Shown: in pieces, positions 17,920 to 26,366 of the stretch | Layout of the letters: each line of letters starts with the position of its first letter | How positions within the stretch are numbered: position 1 is the first letter of the stretch | Origin: Syntrophomonadaceae bacterium | GTDB taxonomy: Bacteria; Bacillota; PH28-bin88 | Length of the DNA stretch: 64,000 nt | Direction: 5' to 3' | NCBI GenBank assembly: GCA_018333865.1 | Contig: JAGXSE010000049.1 | Span: forward strand, 62,001-126,000 | Made by a program: the position numbers and the translations under genes | Notes under the pieces: generated by a model | The model's database searches: none | The model's input: the letters and a program-made list of their open reading frames with translations, nothing else | What the model was told of the DNA's origin: nothing

Positions 17920-18342
17920 TTAAATATCGTCTTCCGATCTGGTCGATACTAAAATATCTGGGTCTTCGAATTGTTCGTAATCTTGATCATTGACAAAAAC
18001 AACCGTATCACAATTAGGACAAGTGACTTCAATAATATCAGTATCATCTAAAACATCCGCATCAAAGCAAACTAAATCTTGACATTCAGGACACTGAACC
18101 TCGGCATAGTCGTCTTCAGCTTCAAGAATGTGGTCTTCCAATTCTTGCAGCTCGTCTCCAAGACTTTCCACATGGGAATCAAGGTCCTCCTGATTTATTT
18201 TCAGTTCAGCCAAAGTTTCGGCCACATCGTGCAAAACACCTACCATTTCAGAAAAAATTCTTCCTTCGCTGGAATTGGCATCCATATTAATGCCAGCCAT
18301 TAAACCTTGAAGGTAAGCTACTCTTTTGCGCAGGTCTTTCAC
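17920..18342 (-). CDS. CD1247-type protein with zinc ribbon
   Basis: 140 aa in two parts. Residues 1-75 form an acidic helical region (DLRKRVAYLQGLMAGINMD, then TLAELKINQEDLDSHVESL), the pattern of the 'CD1247 N-terminal' family of spore-forming Clostridia. Residues 82-110 hold a zinc ribbon, CPECQDLVCFD and CPNCDTVVFV. The tail is acidic. Position just upstream of spoIIIA, and the restriction of such proteins to spore formers as I recall it, hint at a sporulation link, but no function is known. The gene is bounded downstream by a terminator. Confidence 0.75.
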   Translation of the reverse strand: MKDLRKRVAYLQGLMAGINMDANSSEGRIFSEMVGVLHDVAETLAELKINQEDLDSHVESLGDELQELEDHILEAEDDYAEVQCPECQDLVCFDADVLDDTDIIEVTCPNCDTVVFVNDQDYEQFEDPDILVSTRSEDDI

Positions 18343-18432
18343 GCCTGTCCCTCCTTTATCTTCGCCCGGTTAATTACGACTGATAGTATACCCAAACAAG
18401 CTTTCTTTAGCCATGATTAGCTAGTGAAATAG

Positions 18433-18460
18433 AAAAAACCGCCCCCTCGCGGAAGCGGTC
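18433..18460 (-). terminator. Intrinsic terminator after efp
   Basis: Minus-strand GACCGC/GCGGT stem followed by six T, 16 nt past the efp stop. A clean factor-independent terminator for the tld/pepP/efp side. Confidence 0.8.
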
Positions 18461-18475
18461 TTTAAATAAAAATGT

Positions 18476-19033
18476 TTATGCGCGTTTAATATAGTCTCCC
18501 GATCTCGTGTCAATAAGCAGAACATCGCCAACATTAATAAAAAGGGGAACCTGAACTACGGCGCCAGTTTCAAGTGTTGCTGACTTGGTTGCTCCTGTTG
18601 CTGTATCACCGCGAATGCCGGGTTCAGTTTCTACTACTTTTAATTCAACAGAATTAGGCAACTCTACCCCAAAAGATTGCTCCTGATAAAACAAGACATA
18701 AATGTTCATATTGTCTTTAAGATATTTTAAACCAGTACCAATATTTTCCTTGTTCAGGATAATCTGCTCATAAGTATCAGTATCCATAAAAACATAATTA
18801 TCACCTTCAGGATAAAGGTATTGCATTTGCCGCCGCTCAATATGAGCCTTCGGGAGTTTTTCGCCGGCATTAAATGTACGTTCAACAATTGCGCCTGTGC
18901 GGATGTTCTTAAGTTTTGAGCGAACAAATGCTGCACCTTTTCCAGGTTTAACATGCTGGAAGTCCACTACCAAAAAGATGTCCCCATCAACTTCAATGGT
19001 CAGTCCTGTACGAAAATCATTGCTAGATATCAT
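18476..19033 (-). CDS. efp: Translation elongation factor P
   Basis: 185-aa, three-domain tRNA-mimic that relieves ribosome stalling at polyproline. The N-terminal [19 protein letters not shown] and the loop VKPGKGAAF are standard; the Lys in PGKGA is the residue modified in other bacteria. The C-terminal signature [19 protein letters not shown] is complete. It lies 12 nt after pepP, the same pairing as yqhT-efp in Bacillus, directly upstream of the spoIIIA region. Confidence 0.97.
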   Translation of the reverse strand: MISSNDFRTGLTIEVDGDIFLVVDFQHVKPGKGAAFVRSKLKNIRTGAIVERTFNAGEKLPKAHIERRQMQYLYPEGDNYVFMDTDTYEQIILNKENIGTGLKYLKDNMNIYVLFYQEQSFGVELPNSVELKVVETEPGIRGDTATGATKSATLETGAVVQVPLFINVGDVLLIDTRSGDYIKRA

Positions 19034-19045
19034 CTGTCTTCCTCC

Positions 19046-20116
19046 TCACAAAATAATAAATTCTTTAGTTGCAGCGGTAAGGATCTCGCAGCCCTCGTCA
19101 CCGATAACAACCATATCTTCTATACGAACTCCTCCCCATCCGGGCAAATAAACACCAGGCTCAACAGTGACTACCATCCCTGGCCGCAAAACAGCAGCTG
19201 ACACCGCCGATAACCGTGGTTCTTCGTGAATGGATAGCCCTACTCCATGCCCTAGTCCATGTCCCCAGTATTCGCAGTAGCCTGCATCTATTATAATGCT
19301 TCGCGCTATTCTATCAACTTCCGCGCCTGTAAGTCCTGAGCGGAGGGCTATGAGGGCTTCGCGCTGGGCTTTCAAAACTAACTCATAGATAAACTGTTGT
19401 TCTTTTGTTGGATTTCCCACGACGACAGTTCTGCTGAGATCTGAATGATAGCCTGCAAAAACAGCGCCGAAATCCATTAAAACCATTTCCCCCCGGACGA
19501 CAGGTTTGTTGCTAGCTATTCCGTGGGGAAGTGCACCCCTTGGGCCAGAAGCAACTATGGTGTCAAATGCCGCCCTGGCGGAACCTTTTTTTCGCATCAG
19601 ATACTCTATTTCTGCCGCAAGGTCCTGCTCCAACACTCCTGGCCTAATTAAAGGAAGCACTTGTTGAAATGCATAATCGGAGATTTCAATCGCTTTTCTT
19701 ATATAGACTATCTCTTCTTTGTCTTTCAATTGCCTTAGTTGTTCGATCAAGCCTTTTTGCGGCTCCAAAACAACTGGCTTTATTTTTTCTGACAGGGCAT
19801 TAAACTGGTCAAATGTAATGAAATCGCTTTCAAAACCCAGCCTGGCAATACCAAGTGCCGTTACCTGATCCAAAACGGTCTGAGTGAGTTGAGTTCCTCC
19901 GTTTATTATTTGATAATCTGGCGCTTCCTCATGGGCTTGTTGTTCATAGCGGAAATCAGTAATCAGCAAGGCTTGCTCCGGAGTTATTAACAGCATTCCG
20001 GCTGACCCGGAAAAGCCGCTTAAATAGAACCGGTTCTCAGGCTTGCAAACCATCAGCCCGTCTAAGCCCTGCTGCGGGAACCCATTTCTTATTCTCTGTA
20101 ATCGCCTGTTAAACAT
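19046..20116 (-). CDS. pepP: M24 family Xaa-Pro aminopeptidase
   Basis: 356-aa pita-bread metallopeptidase with an N-terminal creatinase-like domain. All metal ligands can be found: DFGAVFAGYHSDLSRT supplies two Asp, GHGLGHGVGLSIHEEP the His, and VEPGVYLPGWGGVRIED the two Glu. It likely removes N-terminal residues ahead of proline; Xaa-Pro dipeptidase cannot be excluded, since the two activities are hard to tell apart by sequence. Orthologous by position to yqhT (papA) of Bacillus, next to efp. Confidence 0.93.
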   Translation of the reverse strand: MFNRRLQRIRNGFPQQGLDGLMVCKPENRFYLSGFSGSAGMLLITPEQALLITDFRYEQQAHEEAPDYQIINGGTQLTQTVLDQVTALGIARLGFESDFITFDQFNALSEKIKPVVLEPQKGLIEQLRQLKDKEEIVYIRKAIEISDYAFQQVLPLIRPGVLEQDLAAEIEYLMRKKGSARAAFDTIVASGPRGALPHGIASNKPVVRGEMVLMDFGAVFAGYHSDLSRTVVVGNPTKEQQFIYELVLKAQREALIALRSGLTGAEVDRIARSIIIDAGYCEYWGHGLGHGVGLSIHEEPRLSAVSAAVLRPGMVVTVEPGVYLPGWGGVRIEDMVVIGDEGCEILTAATKEFIIL

Positions 20117-20158
20117 TGCATCTCGACCTCAATCCCTAAAAAGACAAGTGTTTTAACA

Positions 20159-21493
20159 TTATGTGCCACTCAGGGCTAAACGCGACACCCTGATTGCCGG
20201 AGAACCTTTTCCACCAAAAAAGCGCAGGTTATTACCTATTCCATCAATCAACTCAAATAATTCCATCATGTTTCCAGCAATAGCTACACCCCGGATTGGT
20301 TTTGTCAACTCACCGTTTTCAATCAAAAGCCCGGCAGCTCCAACCGAAAAGTCTCCCGTAATAGGATTAGCTGTATGTAATCCCATTATATCTGTGATAT
20401 AAAAACCTTGATCTAATTCTTTTATTAATTGTGATTCGGACAGTTCTCCCGGAGTTATGAAAATGTTGGTCATGCCAACCTGGGGCGGGCCCTTAAAAGA
20501 AAACCGGATAGAATTTCCAGTAGAGGCTACTCCATCTCTGGCAGCTGTATAGGTATTATGCAGATATCCCTGCAGGACACCTTCTTTAATCAGGCTGGTT
20601 CTTCTAGCCGGAACCCCCTCGGCGTCAAAAGGAGTTGTGTGAATTCCGCCTGCCAAAGTTCCATCATCGATCACATTTATTAATGATGAAGCCACTTTTG
20701 TATTTAATTTTTTTGCGAACAGGGATCGTCCCTTTTGAACTGCCTCAGCCGATAAGGCTTGCCCCATTGTGCCAAGTAAACTTGCAGCAACATAAGGCTC
20801 CAGCACAACTGCTGTTTTTCTGGTGCAAGTGGTGCCAGCCCCTAGCATCCGGACTGCCCGAAAGGCTGCCTCCCGGCCTACCAGTTCAGGATCAAGGCAT
20901 TTAAATCTGTGCGCATACTGGATACCAAACCCCGTTTGATTATCTCCATCCTGTTCCGCTACTACGCTGGCGAAAGCGCCGCAATAGGTCCCCTGGTAAC
21001 TGCCGGAAATTCCCTTTGAGTTGCTCAGACAGACACGGATAAGAGTATCCTTGTATGTACAATTCTCCACTGCTTTTATTCTGGCATCGAAAGACCTTAC
21101 CTGCCGCTCAATTTCCATTGCCAAATTAATCTTTTCTTCCAAGGTAATAATTGACAAATCCGCATCGAAGATATCAATTTGCCGGCAGATGTCCGCCGGA
21201 GGAAAACTGTGATAAGGGTCTGGAGTAGCCTGTTTGGCGTTGGCGATAGCTTTCTTCAGCATCTCCATTAAGGACTGGCGTCCAAAGCTTGAATTATAGG
21301 CAAATCCCATGCGTCCATCTTGGATAATCCGGATTCCTACACCTGCATGATCGGCCATTTTTATTGTCTCAATTTCCTGGTTACTTACTTCGATCGAAAG
21401 TTCTTGCGAACTGATTGTAAAGACCTCAGCTGCAAAAGCACCCAGAGACATGGCGGTTTCAACCAGCCATCCGGCAACTTTTTCATCTTCCAT
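20159..21493 (-). CDS. tldE: TldE/PmbA-family protein
   Basis: 444 aa, partner of TldD in a heterodimeric zinc protease that in Escherichia coli matures microcin B17 and degrades unfolded peptides. The family text is present in the C-terminal half (NSIRFSFKGPPQVGMTNIFI, LHTANPITGDFSVGAAG, GVAIAGNMMELF), and it lacks the zinc-binding HExxxH motif, which is the difference between TldE and TldD. It begins 17 nt after the tldD stop. No peptide precursor gene was recognised nearby, so a housekeeping role is more likely than modified-peptide maturation. Confidence 0.9.
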   Translation of the reverse strand: MEDEKVAGWLVETAMSLGAFAAEVFTISSQELSIEVSNQEIETIKMADHAGVGIRIIQDGRMGFAYNSSFGRQSLMEMLKKAIANAKQATPDPYHSFPPADICRQIDIFDADLSIITLEEKINLAMEIERQVRSFDARIKAVENCTYKDTLIRVCLSNSKGISGSYQGTYCGAFASVVAEQDGDNQTGFGIQYAHRFKCLDPELVGREAAFRAVRMLGAGTTCTRKTAVVLEPYVAASLLGTMGQALSAEAVQKGRSLFAKKLNTKVASSLINVIDDGTLAGGIHTTPFDAEGVPARRTSLIKEGVLQGYLHNTYTAARDGVASTGNSIRFSFKGPPQVGMTNIFITPGELSESQLIKELDQGFYITDIMGLHTANPITGDFSVGAAGLLIENGELTKPIRGVAIAGNMMELFELIDGIGNNLRFFGGKGSPAIRVSRLALSGT

Positions 21494-21510
21494 AGCAGCT
21501 GTCTTTCCTC

Positions 21511-22896
21511 CTAATCGATTATTCCGCCAACAATTAACGCAGGGATTCGCAGTGTGGGCTGAGCGTCGGCAACAGGTATTCCCTGGCCGTCTTTTCCGCA
21601 GGTTCCGATTGCATAACCCAGATCATTTCCGACCATATCGACAATCTTTAATACTTCCGGCCCATTGCCGGTCAGAGTTGCTCCCCGTACAGGACTCATG
21701 ATTTCCCCGTCTTTAATCAAGTAACCTTCGGCAACATCAAACACAAAGTCACCATTAGCAGTATTGACCTGTCCGCCGCCCATTTTCTTAACAAAGAGGC
21801 CAGTTCGGGTTTCTCGCAAGATCATCGCTGGATTATCCTTACCAGGCAGGATCATGGTGTTGCTCATCCTGGGAATTGGCTTGTCCTGATAAGATTCTCT
21901 CCGTCCGTTACCCGTACTAGTCACCTTGTCTTTATTGGCAGTCAACAAGTCATAGAGATAGCTACTAAGCTCGCCGTTTTTGATTAAAACCGTTTTTCGC
22001 GATGAAGTCCCTTCGTCATCGTAATTGTAAAAGCCGTACTTTCCCGGCACTGTTGCATCGTCAACCACTGTTATTAAAGGATTTGCCACCAGCTGACCCT
22101 TTTTAGCGCCATAGACTGAAAGCCCTTTTTGGACCAAATCTGCTTCCAGCCCGTGGCCGCATGCCTCATGAACCATCGTGCCGCCAGCTTCTGCTGCCAG
22201 GACTACGGGCATCTTTCCAGCAGGCGCCGGTTTAGCCTTCAGCATTAGCAAGGCCCTTTCTGCTGCTTTGGCGGCAATACCTTCAGCTATTTGATTATCA
22301 AGCAACTCAAAACCACAAAAGCCGCCAATGGCCTCATAGCCGGTCTGTATTTTTTGGCCCTCCGCGGCAACAACATTAACTGATAACCTGGTGCGAATTC
22401 TTTCATCCTCAACATACACGCCCTCGGTATTGGCGATTATTACCTCCTGGGTTATGTCAGCATAACTGATCGCAACCTGTCTAATTCTATCATCAACAGA
22501 TCGGGCATTTTCATTGACACTCCTGACCAGGTTAACCTTTTCTTCCACCGGGACAGCCTCAGGGAGGCGCAGGCTTAAAAAACCCTTCCTGGGATGGGGG
22601 GTTTTAAAATCCAGCACCCGTTCTTTTTTAGAACCCTTTGCAGCCCTGGCTACCACATCGGTAATCCTTTCCAGGCTTGCCTCTTCAAGGTTATTTGTAT
22701 AGGCATAAGCAGTGTTCTCGCCTGAGATAACCCGGATGCCTACACCAATATCCAGACCTGATACAACCTTTTCAATCCGATTATCTTCCATGCCGATCCC
22801 GGCAGTTTTTTTCTTTTCAAAGAATACTTCGGCAAAATCACCGCCATGCTTAACTGCCGATGCTAAGATGTGCTGCAAAGCAGATCTTGAGATCAA
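21511..22896 (-). CDS. tldD: TldD-family metalloprotease
   Basis: 461 aa, the zinc-carrying subunit of the TldD/TldE pair. The metal site HEACGHGLEAD (HExxxH) is intact, followed by SVYGAKKGQLVANPLITVVDDATVPG, and the C-terminal GKDGQGIPVADAQPTLRIP is typical. Likely forms the protease with the TldE-like protein encoded next. A strong sigma-H-type promoter lies about 100 nt upstream, so the pair may be raised at the onset of stationary phase or sporulation (inferred). Confidence 0.93.
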   Translation of the reverse strand: MISRSALQHILASAVKHGGDFAEVFFEKKKTAGIGMEDNRIEKVVSGLDIGVGIRVISGENTAYAYTNNLEEASLERITDVVARAAKGSKKERVLDFKTPHPRKGFLSLRLPEAVPVEEKVNLVRSVNENARSVDDRIRQVAISYADITQEVIIANTEGVYVEDERIRTRLSVNVVAAEGQKIQTGYEAIGGFCGFELLDNQIAEGIAAKAAERALLMLKAKPAPAGKMPVVLAAEAGGTMVHEACGHGLEADLVQKGLSVYGAKKGQLVANPLITVVDDATVPGKYGFYNYDDEGTSSRKTVLIKNGELSSYLYDLLTANKDKVTSTGNGRRESYQDKPIPRMSNTMILPGKDNPAMILRETRTGLFVKKMGGGQVNTANGDFVFDVAEGYLIKDGEIMSPVRGATLTGNGPEVLKIVDMVGNDLGYAIGTCGKDGQGIPVADAQPTLRIPALIVGGIID

Positions 22897-22997
22897 TTCT
22901 TTTCACCTCTACTTCGGACCTGGCCACACAATAAGAGCGACTGTGCCGGTTTAGCTTAAGTCGCCCATGCCTAGTTATTGCATCAACCTTATATATT

Positions 22998-23025
22998 ATT
23001 CCCCGCAGTAGAAAAATATTCCTGC
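22998..23025 (-). promoter_or_regulatory. Sigma-H-type promoter ahead of tldD
   Basis: Minus strand GCAGGAATA (23025-23017), 12-bp spacer, GGGGAAT (23004-22998). Both elements match the Bacillus sigma-H consensus (RNAGGAWWW, 11-12 bp, RNNGAAT) in full. It sits about 100 nt before tldD. The rest of 22897-23056 holds nothing else recognisable. Confidence 0.6.
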
Positions 23026-23056
23026 TGGCATTATCTTAAAGCTAGTTAATAATTGA

Positions 23057-23824
23057 TTACGGCCTTTCCGGATAGAAACGGAAATCCACCAGCGCTGCCA
23101 AAACTGCGCTGTTGTCCCCAATTTTGCTTCCTTCTTCCCACACAATCCGGAAAGTAATCCGTCTAACTCCATCTAAGGCAGGCAAGGTAAACTGGAAAGG
23201 GTACTGGGCAGGCCGGATAATATGACTGATATAAAGCTCCCTGTTATCCTCCGCGTAAACTTCCAACCTGAAAGCGCCAGAACTGTTTCTGGTTGCGTCT
23301 TCTACCCCCAGGAATCCCCTGGCCCATGCGTACTTACCGTTTAAGTCCAAAACCATTTCAGCGTTTGCCTCTCGATTTACCGATACCCCAATCCCATGCT
23401 CAAACGGACGGCCGGCAATGAAAAAAGGTTTTTTGGGCTGCTGGTAAAAGGGGCCCACGTTGCGCAACACCTTAAGAGTTTCCACCAGGTCGTACCGGAT
23501 GGGGGCAGCCGGCGGCGGGCTCGGAACCACGCCGGAGATATGCCCGTCGGAGATATAAATAGAATTGGTGGCCGGATCCCAGGCAACTGTTTTACCCAGG
23601 GCCTCAGCCAAGGCCCGCAAAGGCACCAGGGTTACCCCCTGGTCAGCTAAAATAACCGGCTCCACCTGGGTTACAAGCTGCTTGCCATCAATAAAAATTT
23701 TCAACTCTTGCGAAAGGACTTTAAGGTTTTTAAAGGCCTGAACAGGGTTAGCCAAAGTTGCAGGACTGATACTAAACAACAGCATTGCGCCGATAACCGC
23801 CATCACCCACCAGCGTCTCATCAA
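23057..23824 (-). CDS. Secreted protein with CuAO-N-like and NPCBM domains
   Basis: 255 aa. A signal peptide (MAVIGAMLLFSISPATLA) is followed by a copper-amine-oxidase-N-like repeat domain (residues about 38-95, with IFIDGKQL, GVTLVPLRALAEALG and WDPATNSIYI). A Pro-rich linker leads to a lectin-like NPCBM domain (about 115-255, with FEHGIGVSVNREA, FLGVEDATRNSSGAFRLEVYAEDNREL and RITFRIVWEE). NPCBM domains bind carbohydrate and the CuAO-N domain is a common wall-associated module in Clostridia. It follows pilO by 32 nt as the last gene of the pilus group, so it may be an adhesin or wall-docking part of the pilus system. That role is an inference. Confidence 0.78.
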   Translation of the reverse strand: MMRRWWVMAVIGAMLLFSISPATLANPVQAFKNLKVLSQELKIFIDGKQLVTQVEPVILADQGVTLVPLRALAEALGKTVAWDPATNSIYISDGHISGVVPSPPPAAPIRYDLVETLKVLRNVGPFYQQPKKPFFIAGRPFEHGIGVSVNREANAEMVLDLNGKYAWARGFLGVEDATRNSSGAFRLEVYAEDNRELYISHIIRPAQYPFQFTLPALDGVRRITFRIVWEEGSKIGDNSAVLAALVDFRFYPERP

Positions 23825-23856
23825 GATCCTCCTTTTTCAGCCAGTAATAAATTCTT

Positions 23857-24630
23857 TTATCTAACAGGAAAAGAATAGATGTCCTTTTCAGGCTGTTTAT
23901 CATTAACCGGGAATTGTTCCCTTTTTTGTGCGGGAAGACCTGAGGAGGGTTCCCTGGGTTTATCCCCAGGACCCGCAACAGATTTGGTAACCTGGGCAGG
24001 AGCAATTGGAGCAAACAAGTCTACCCGACCCTGGTTCCCATGATTGCCAAATGAGGGGGCCTGGCCATCCGGCAGACCGTAAAAGATCAGGTTTAACTCA
24101 GCCAAAACGGAGGGTCCGGCAGAGAACAACTGGACAGAGCCCTGGTCCGCTCCTTTCTCGCTGGAAAGGTGCAGGGCTTTAATGGCAATCTGGGGCATCC
24201 TGTCAATTGCGTTAATAAACGAAAGCACCTGTGAGTACGTCCCTTTAACCTTGATGTTAACAGGTGCCTCGTAATAATGTTCTTTGGAAATTAATTCGGA
24301 CGGGGATACCGATACTAGCATCAATCCTTCATCCAGGTATCTGCCAAAGTCTATAATAGGCTGGCCCCTCTTTAAGTCGCCGGTAAACTTTGATTTAAGA
24401 TCTGTTAACCGGGCATTGGCCTGCAGGCGGCTTGCTTCCATTTCCGGCAAGTTTTTTGCCACAACCCTGGCTTGGGCCAGTTTTTCCCTTTCTTCACTTA
24501 CGGTTTTCTGGAGGTAAACATAACGGGTATACTGTACCTGCCAAATTAAATGATAGGCTGCTGCCATCGTCAGGCCAAAGATTAACAGCAAAATCAGCCT
24601 TTTTTCCCTAAGGGACAGTTTTTTCCACAC
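23857..24630 (-). CDS. pilO: PilO-like type IV pilus assembly protein
   Basis: About 257 aa with one N-terminal membrane helix (RLILLLIFGLTMAAAYHLIW) and a coiled-coil (SEEREKLAQARVVAKNLPEMEASRLQ in several heptads) leading to a ferredoxin-like domain around INIKVKGTYSQVLSFINAID. This is the PilO layout; it joins PilN and PilM as the alignment complex in the inner membrane. A polar, Pro-rich tail of about 60 residues is extra. GTG at 24630 is preferred, 8 nt after GGGGGG; an earlier GTG at 24642 lies inside that binding site. Confidence 0.8.
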   Translation of the reverse strand: MWKKLSLREKRLILLLIFGLTMAAAYHLIWQVQYTRYVYLQKTVSEEREKLAQARVVAKNLPEMEASRLQANARLTDLKSKFTGDLKRGQPIIDFGRYLDEGLMLVSVSPSELISKEHYYEAPVNIKVKGTYSQVLSFINAIDRMPQIAIKALHLSSEKGADQGSVQLFSAGPSVLAELNLIFYGLPDGQAPSFGNHGNQGRVDLFAPIAPAQVTKSVAGPGDKPREPSSGLPAQKREQFPVNDKQPEKDIYSFPVR

Positions 24631-25186
24631 CCTGATTACCACCCCCCTGCCTCAGTCGCCCGTTCATTTCAAATTTAATAGTGGTATTGTCATCTGCGGC
24701 TATTCTTTCAGAATGTCTTAACGAAACCTCCTCAAAGTAGGGCATCTGGCTAAGCCGGCGCTGAAGCAATCCAACGGACATTAGGGAACTGGCGTTTCCC
24801 CGCAGGGTGAACAAACCTGCCTCATCGGCTTTAAGATCCGTCAACCACAGGTCTTCAGGCATCCCATCTCCGATTTCGTTCAGGATATCGCCCCAATTAA
24901 TCTGCTCCCTGAGAATTAATTGCAGGCTGGTTATCTGCTGTTCTTTAAGTGTTACCTCTGCTCTCATTTTCTCAATCTTTGCAACAACAGGCTGGAGGCT
25001 CTGCATTTCGGTTTTGATCACAGAGATCTGTCTTTGCAGAGAGGTAAGGTAATAATAGAAGGCAACCGAACCAAGCAAGACAAACAAAAAAATAAGGACC
25101 GCCAAAACAGACACCCGGAAACGCCCAACCCTCATCACAGGTTTTTTTTGCAGATCGACCGGCAGCAGATTGATCTCCCGTTTCAA
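24608..25186 (-). CDS. pilN: PilN-like type IV pilus assembly protein
   Basis: About 192 aa. The N-terminal INLLPVDLQ is the conserved PilN segment that binds PilM from the cytoplasm. One membrane helix (VLAVLIFLFVLLGSVAFYYYL), a coiled coil and a ferredoxin-like domain (DILNEIGDGMPEDLWLTDL) follow. The TTG at 25186 has GGAGG 7 nt upstream and overlaps the pilM stop in TTGA, so translational coupling is likely. The end overlaps pilO. Confidence 0.82.
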   Translation of the reverse strand: MKREINLLPVDLQKKPVMRVGRFRVSVLAVLIFLFVLLGSVAFYYYLTSLQRQISVIKTEMQSLQPVVAKIEKMRAEVTLKEQQITSLQLILREQINWGDILNEIGDGMPEDLWLTDLKADEAGLFTLRGNASSLMSVGLLQRRLSQMPYFEEVSLRHSERIAADDNTTIKFEMNGRLRQGGGNQGVEKTVP

Positions 25187-26271
25187 TCCGCCACCTCCCT
25201 CAAAGCCAATCCTGTGGCTAAACAAAAACCGGGGTCAAGGGTGACGGCATCTGTTTCCTGGCCATGGATTACTCCAATTTCCACCTGCCGGTCCAACTCC
25301 CTGGCTAAAAAAGGCTGCAACCCCGGCAATAGAGCCATGCCACCGGTCAACAGCACACTGTTAATTGGGGAATTAGGCGCCTGAGCCCGGTAATAATCCA
25401 AAGAGCGCCTCAATTCTCTGGTCAGGTCGGCCAGGTTGTTTTGCAGCAAAAAATCCAGGCTGGTTTCCCCTAAAGCTGCAGCAGCTTCATCTAATGGCAA
25501 AAAGCTTTGAGGCAAGCTGTTTTTCATTCGCTGCAAATCATCTTGCCAGAGCCGGGATTCCGGAAAAGACTGTTTTAAAGCTGCGGATAAGAACTTAGCT
25601 GCTTGCGCCCCACCAGCGGGGATGGTCCGGGCAAAAGCCAGCCGGCCTGATTCCACAGCAGCCAGATAGGTAACCTCTGCCCCGATTTCTGCCATGGCAA
25701 AACTTTTGGCATTAAAAGCGATATTCCCAAGCTGGCTGGTTGCCCAACGCATTAATGCCAGCGGAACAAGATCAATGGCCACCAGCTTCAGGTGGGCAGC
25801 GGAAAAAAGGTCATAATAAGCCCGGGCTATTTCTACTGGAACCGTTGCCACCAGCACCAGCAGTTGTTTGTTGCCTTCGGCCTGCACTTCCCCCAGGCAC
25901 TGATAATCCATCACCATCTCCTGGTTAGCATGAGGCAGGTGTCTTTCTGCTTCCCACTTAACTGCTGCCGGCAGTTCTTTCTCCGGCATCACAGGCATCC
26001 GGAGATGGCGAGTTACCACCCTGCGGCCGCCAATAGCGGTTATTGCTGCCCGCCCCTGCCACCCGTAGCGCTCTACCAGATCTGCTATAGCCGCAGCTAA
26101 CCGCGAGGCATCGGCAATGACACCATCGACTAATGTGCCTGCAGGGGTAGCGCTGCGCACAGCCAGCTTGATTTGGCGGCCGCGGCCGCTATTTTCAAAT
26201 TCAACGGCTTTGATTGTTTGGGAACCAATGTCGATGCCGAGGCCGGCAGTATTTTTCCGCTTAAAAAACAT
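25183..26271 (-). CDS. pilM: PilM-like pilus assembly ATPase-fold protein
   Basis: 362 aa, actin-like fold. The phosphate-1 motif reads GLGIDIGSQTIKAVEF, phosphate-2 region AEIGAEVTYLA, and the adenosine segment VLLTGGMALLPGLQPFL. The SRRVVTRHLRMPVMPEKELPAAVKWEAERHLP-type PilM text is also present in pieces. It binds PilN on the inner membrane face and links to the motor. ATG at 26271 is chosen; an upstream in-frame start adds six residues. A sigma-H-type promoter lies about 50 nt upstream. Confidence 0.9.
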   Translation of the reverse strand: MFFKRKNTAGLGIDIGSQTIKAVEFENSGRGRQIKLAVRSATPAGTLVDGVIADASRLAAAIADLVERYGWQGRAAITAIGGRRVVTRHLRMPVMPEKELPAAVKWEAERHLPHANQEMVMDYQCLGEVQAEGNKQLLVLVATVPVEIARAYYDLFSAAHLKLVAIDLVPLALMRWATSQLGNIAFNAKSFAMAEIGAEVTYLAAVESGRLAFARTIPAGGAQAAKFLSAALKQSFPESRLWQDDLQRMKNSLPQSFLPLDEAAAALGETSLDFLLQNNLADLTRELRRSLDYYRAQAPNSPINSVLLTGGMALLPGLQPFLARELDRQVEIGVIHGQETDAVTLDPGFCLATGLALREVAD

Positions 26272-26323
26272 CCGTTCACATCCAACCAAAATAATTTGAC
26301 ATCAGACCTAAGTATTTGACAAA

Positions 26324-26350
26324 AAGCCGCTTTATCCTGCTGCTAGTTGT
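26324..26350 (-). promoter_or_regulatory. Sigma-H-type promoter ahead of pilM
   Basis: Minus strand GCAGGATAA (26350-26342), 11-bp spacer, GTCAAAT (26330-26324). The -35 is a full match to RNAGGAWWW and the -10 differs from RNNGAAT at one base. Confidence 0.5.
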
Positions 26351-26366
26351 CGCTAAAGGCAGGGGA

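Noticed and set aside
20159-22896. TldD/TldE as maturases of a modified peptide (microcin-like) cluster
   Set aside because: No precursor peptide, cyclodehydratase or exporter gene is nearby; the pair is probably housekeeping.
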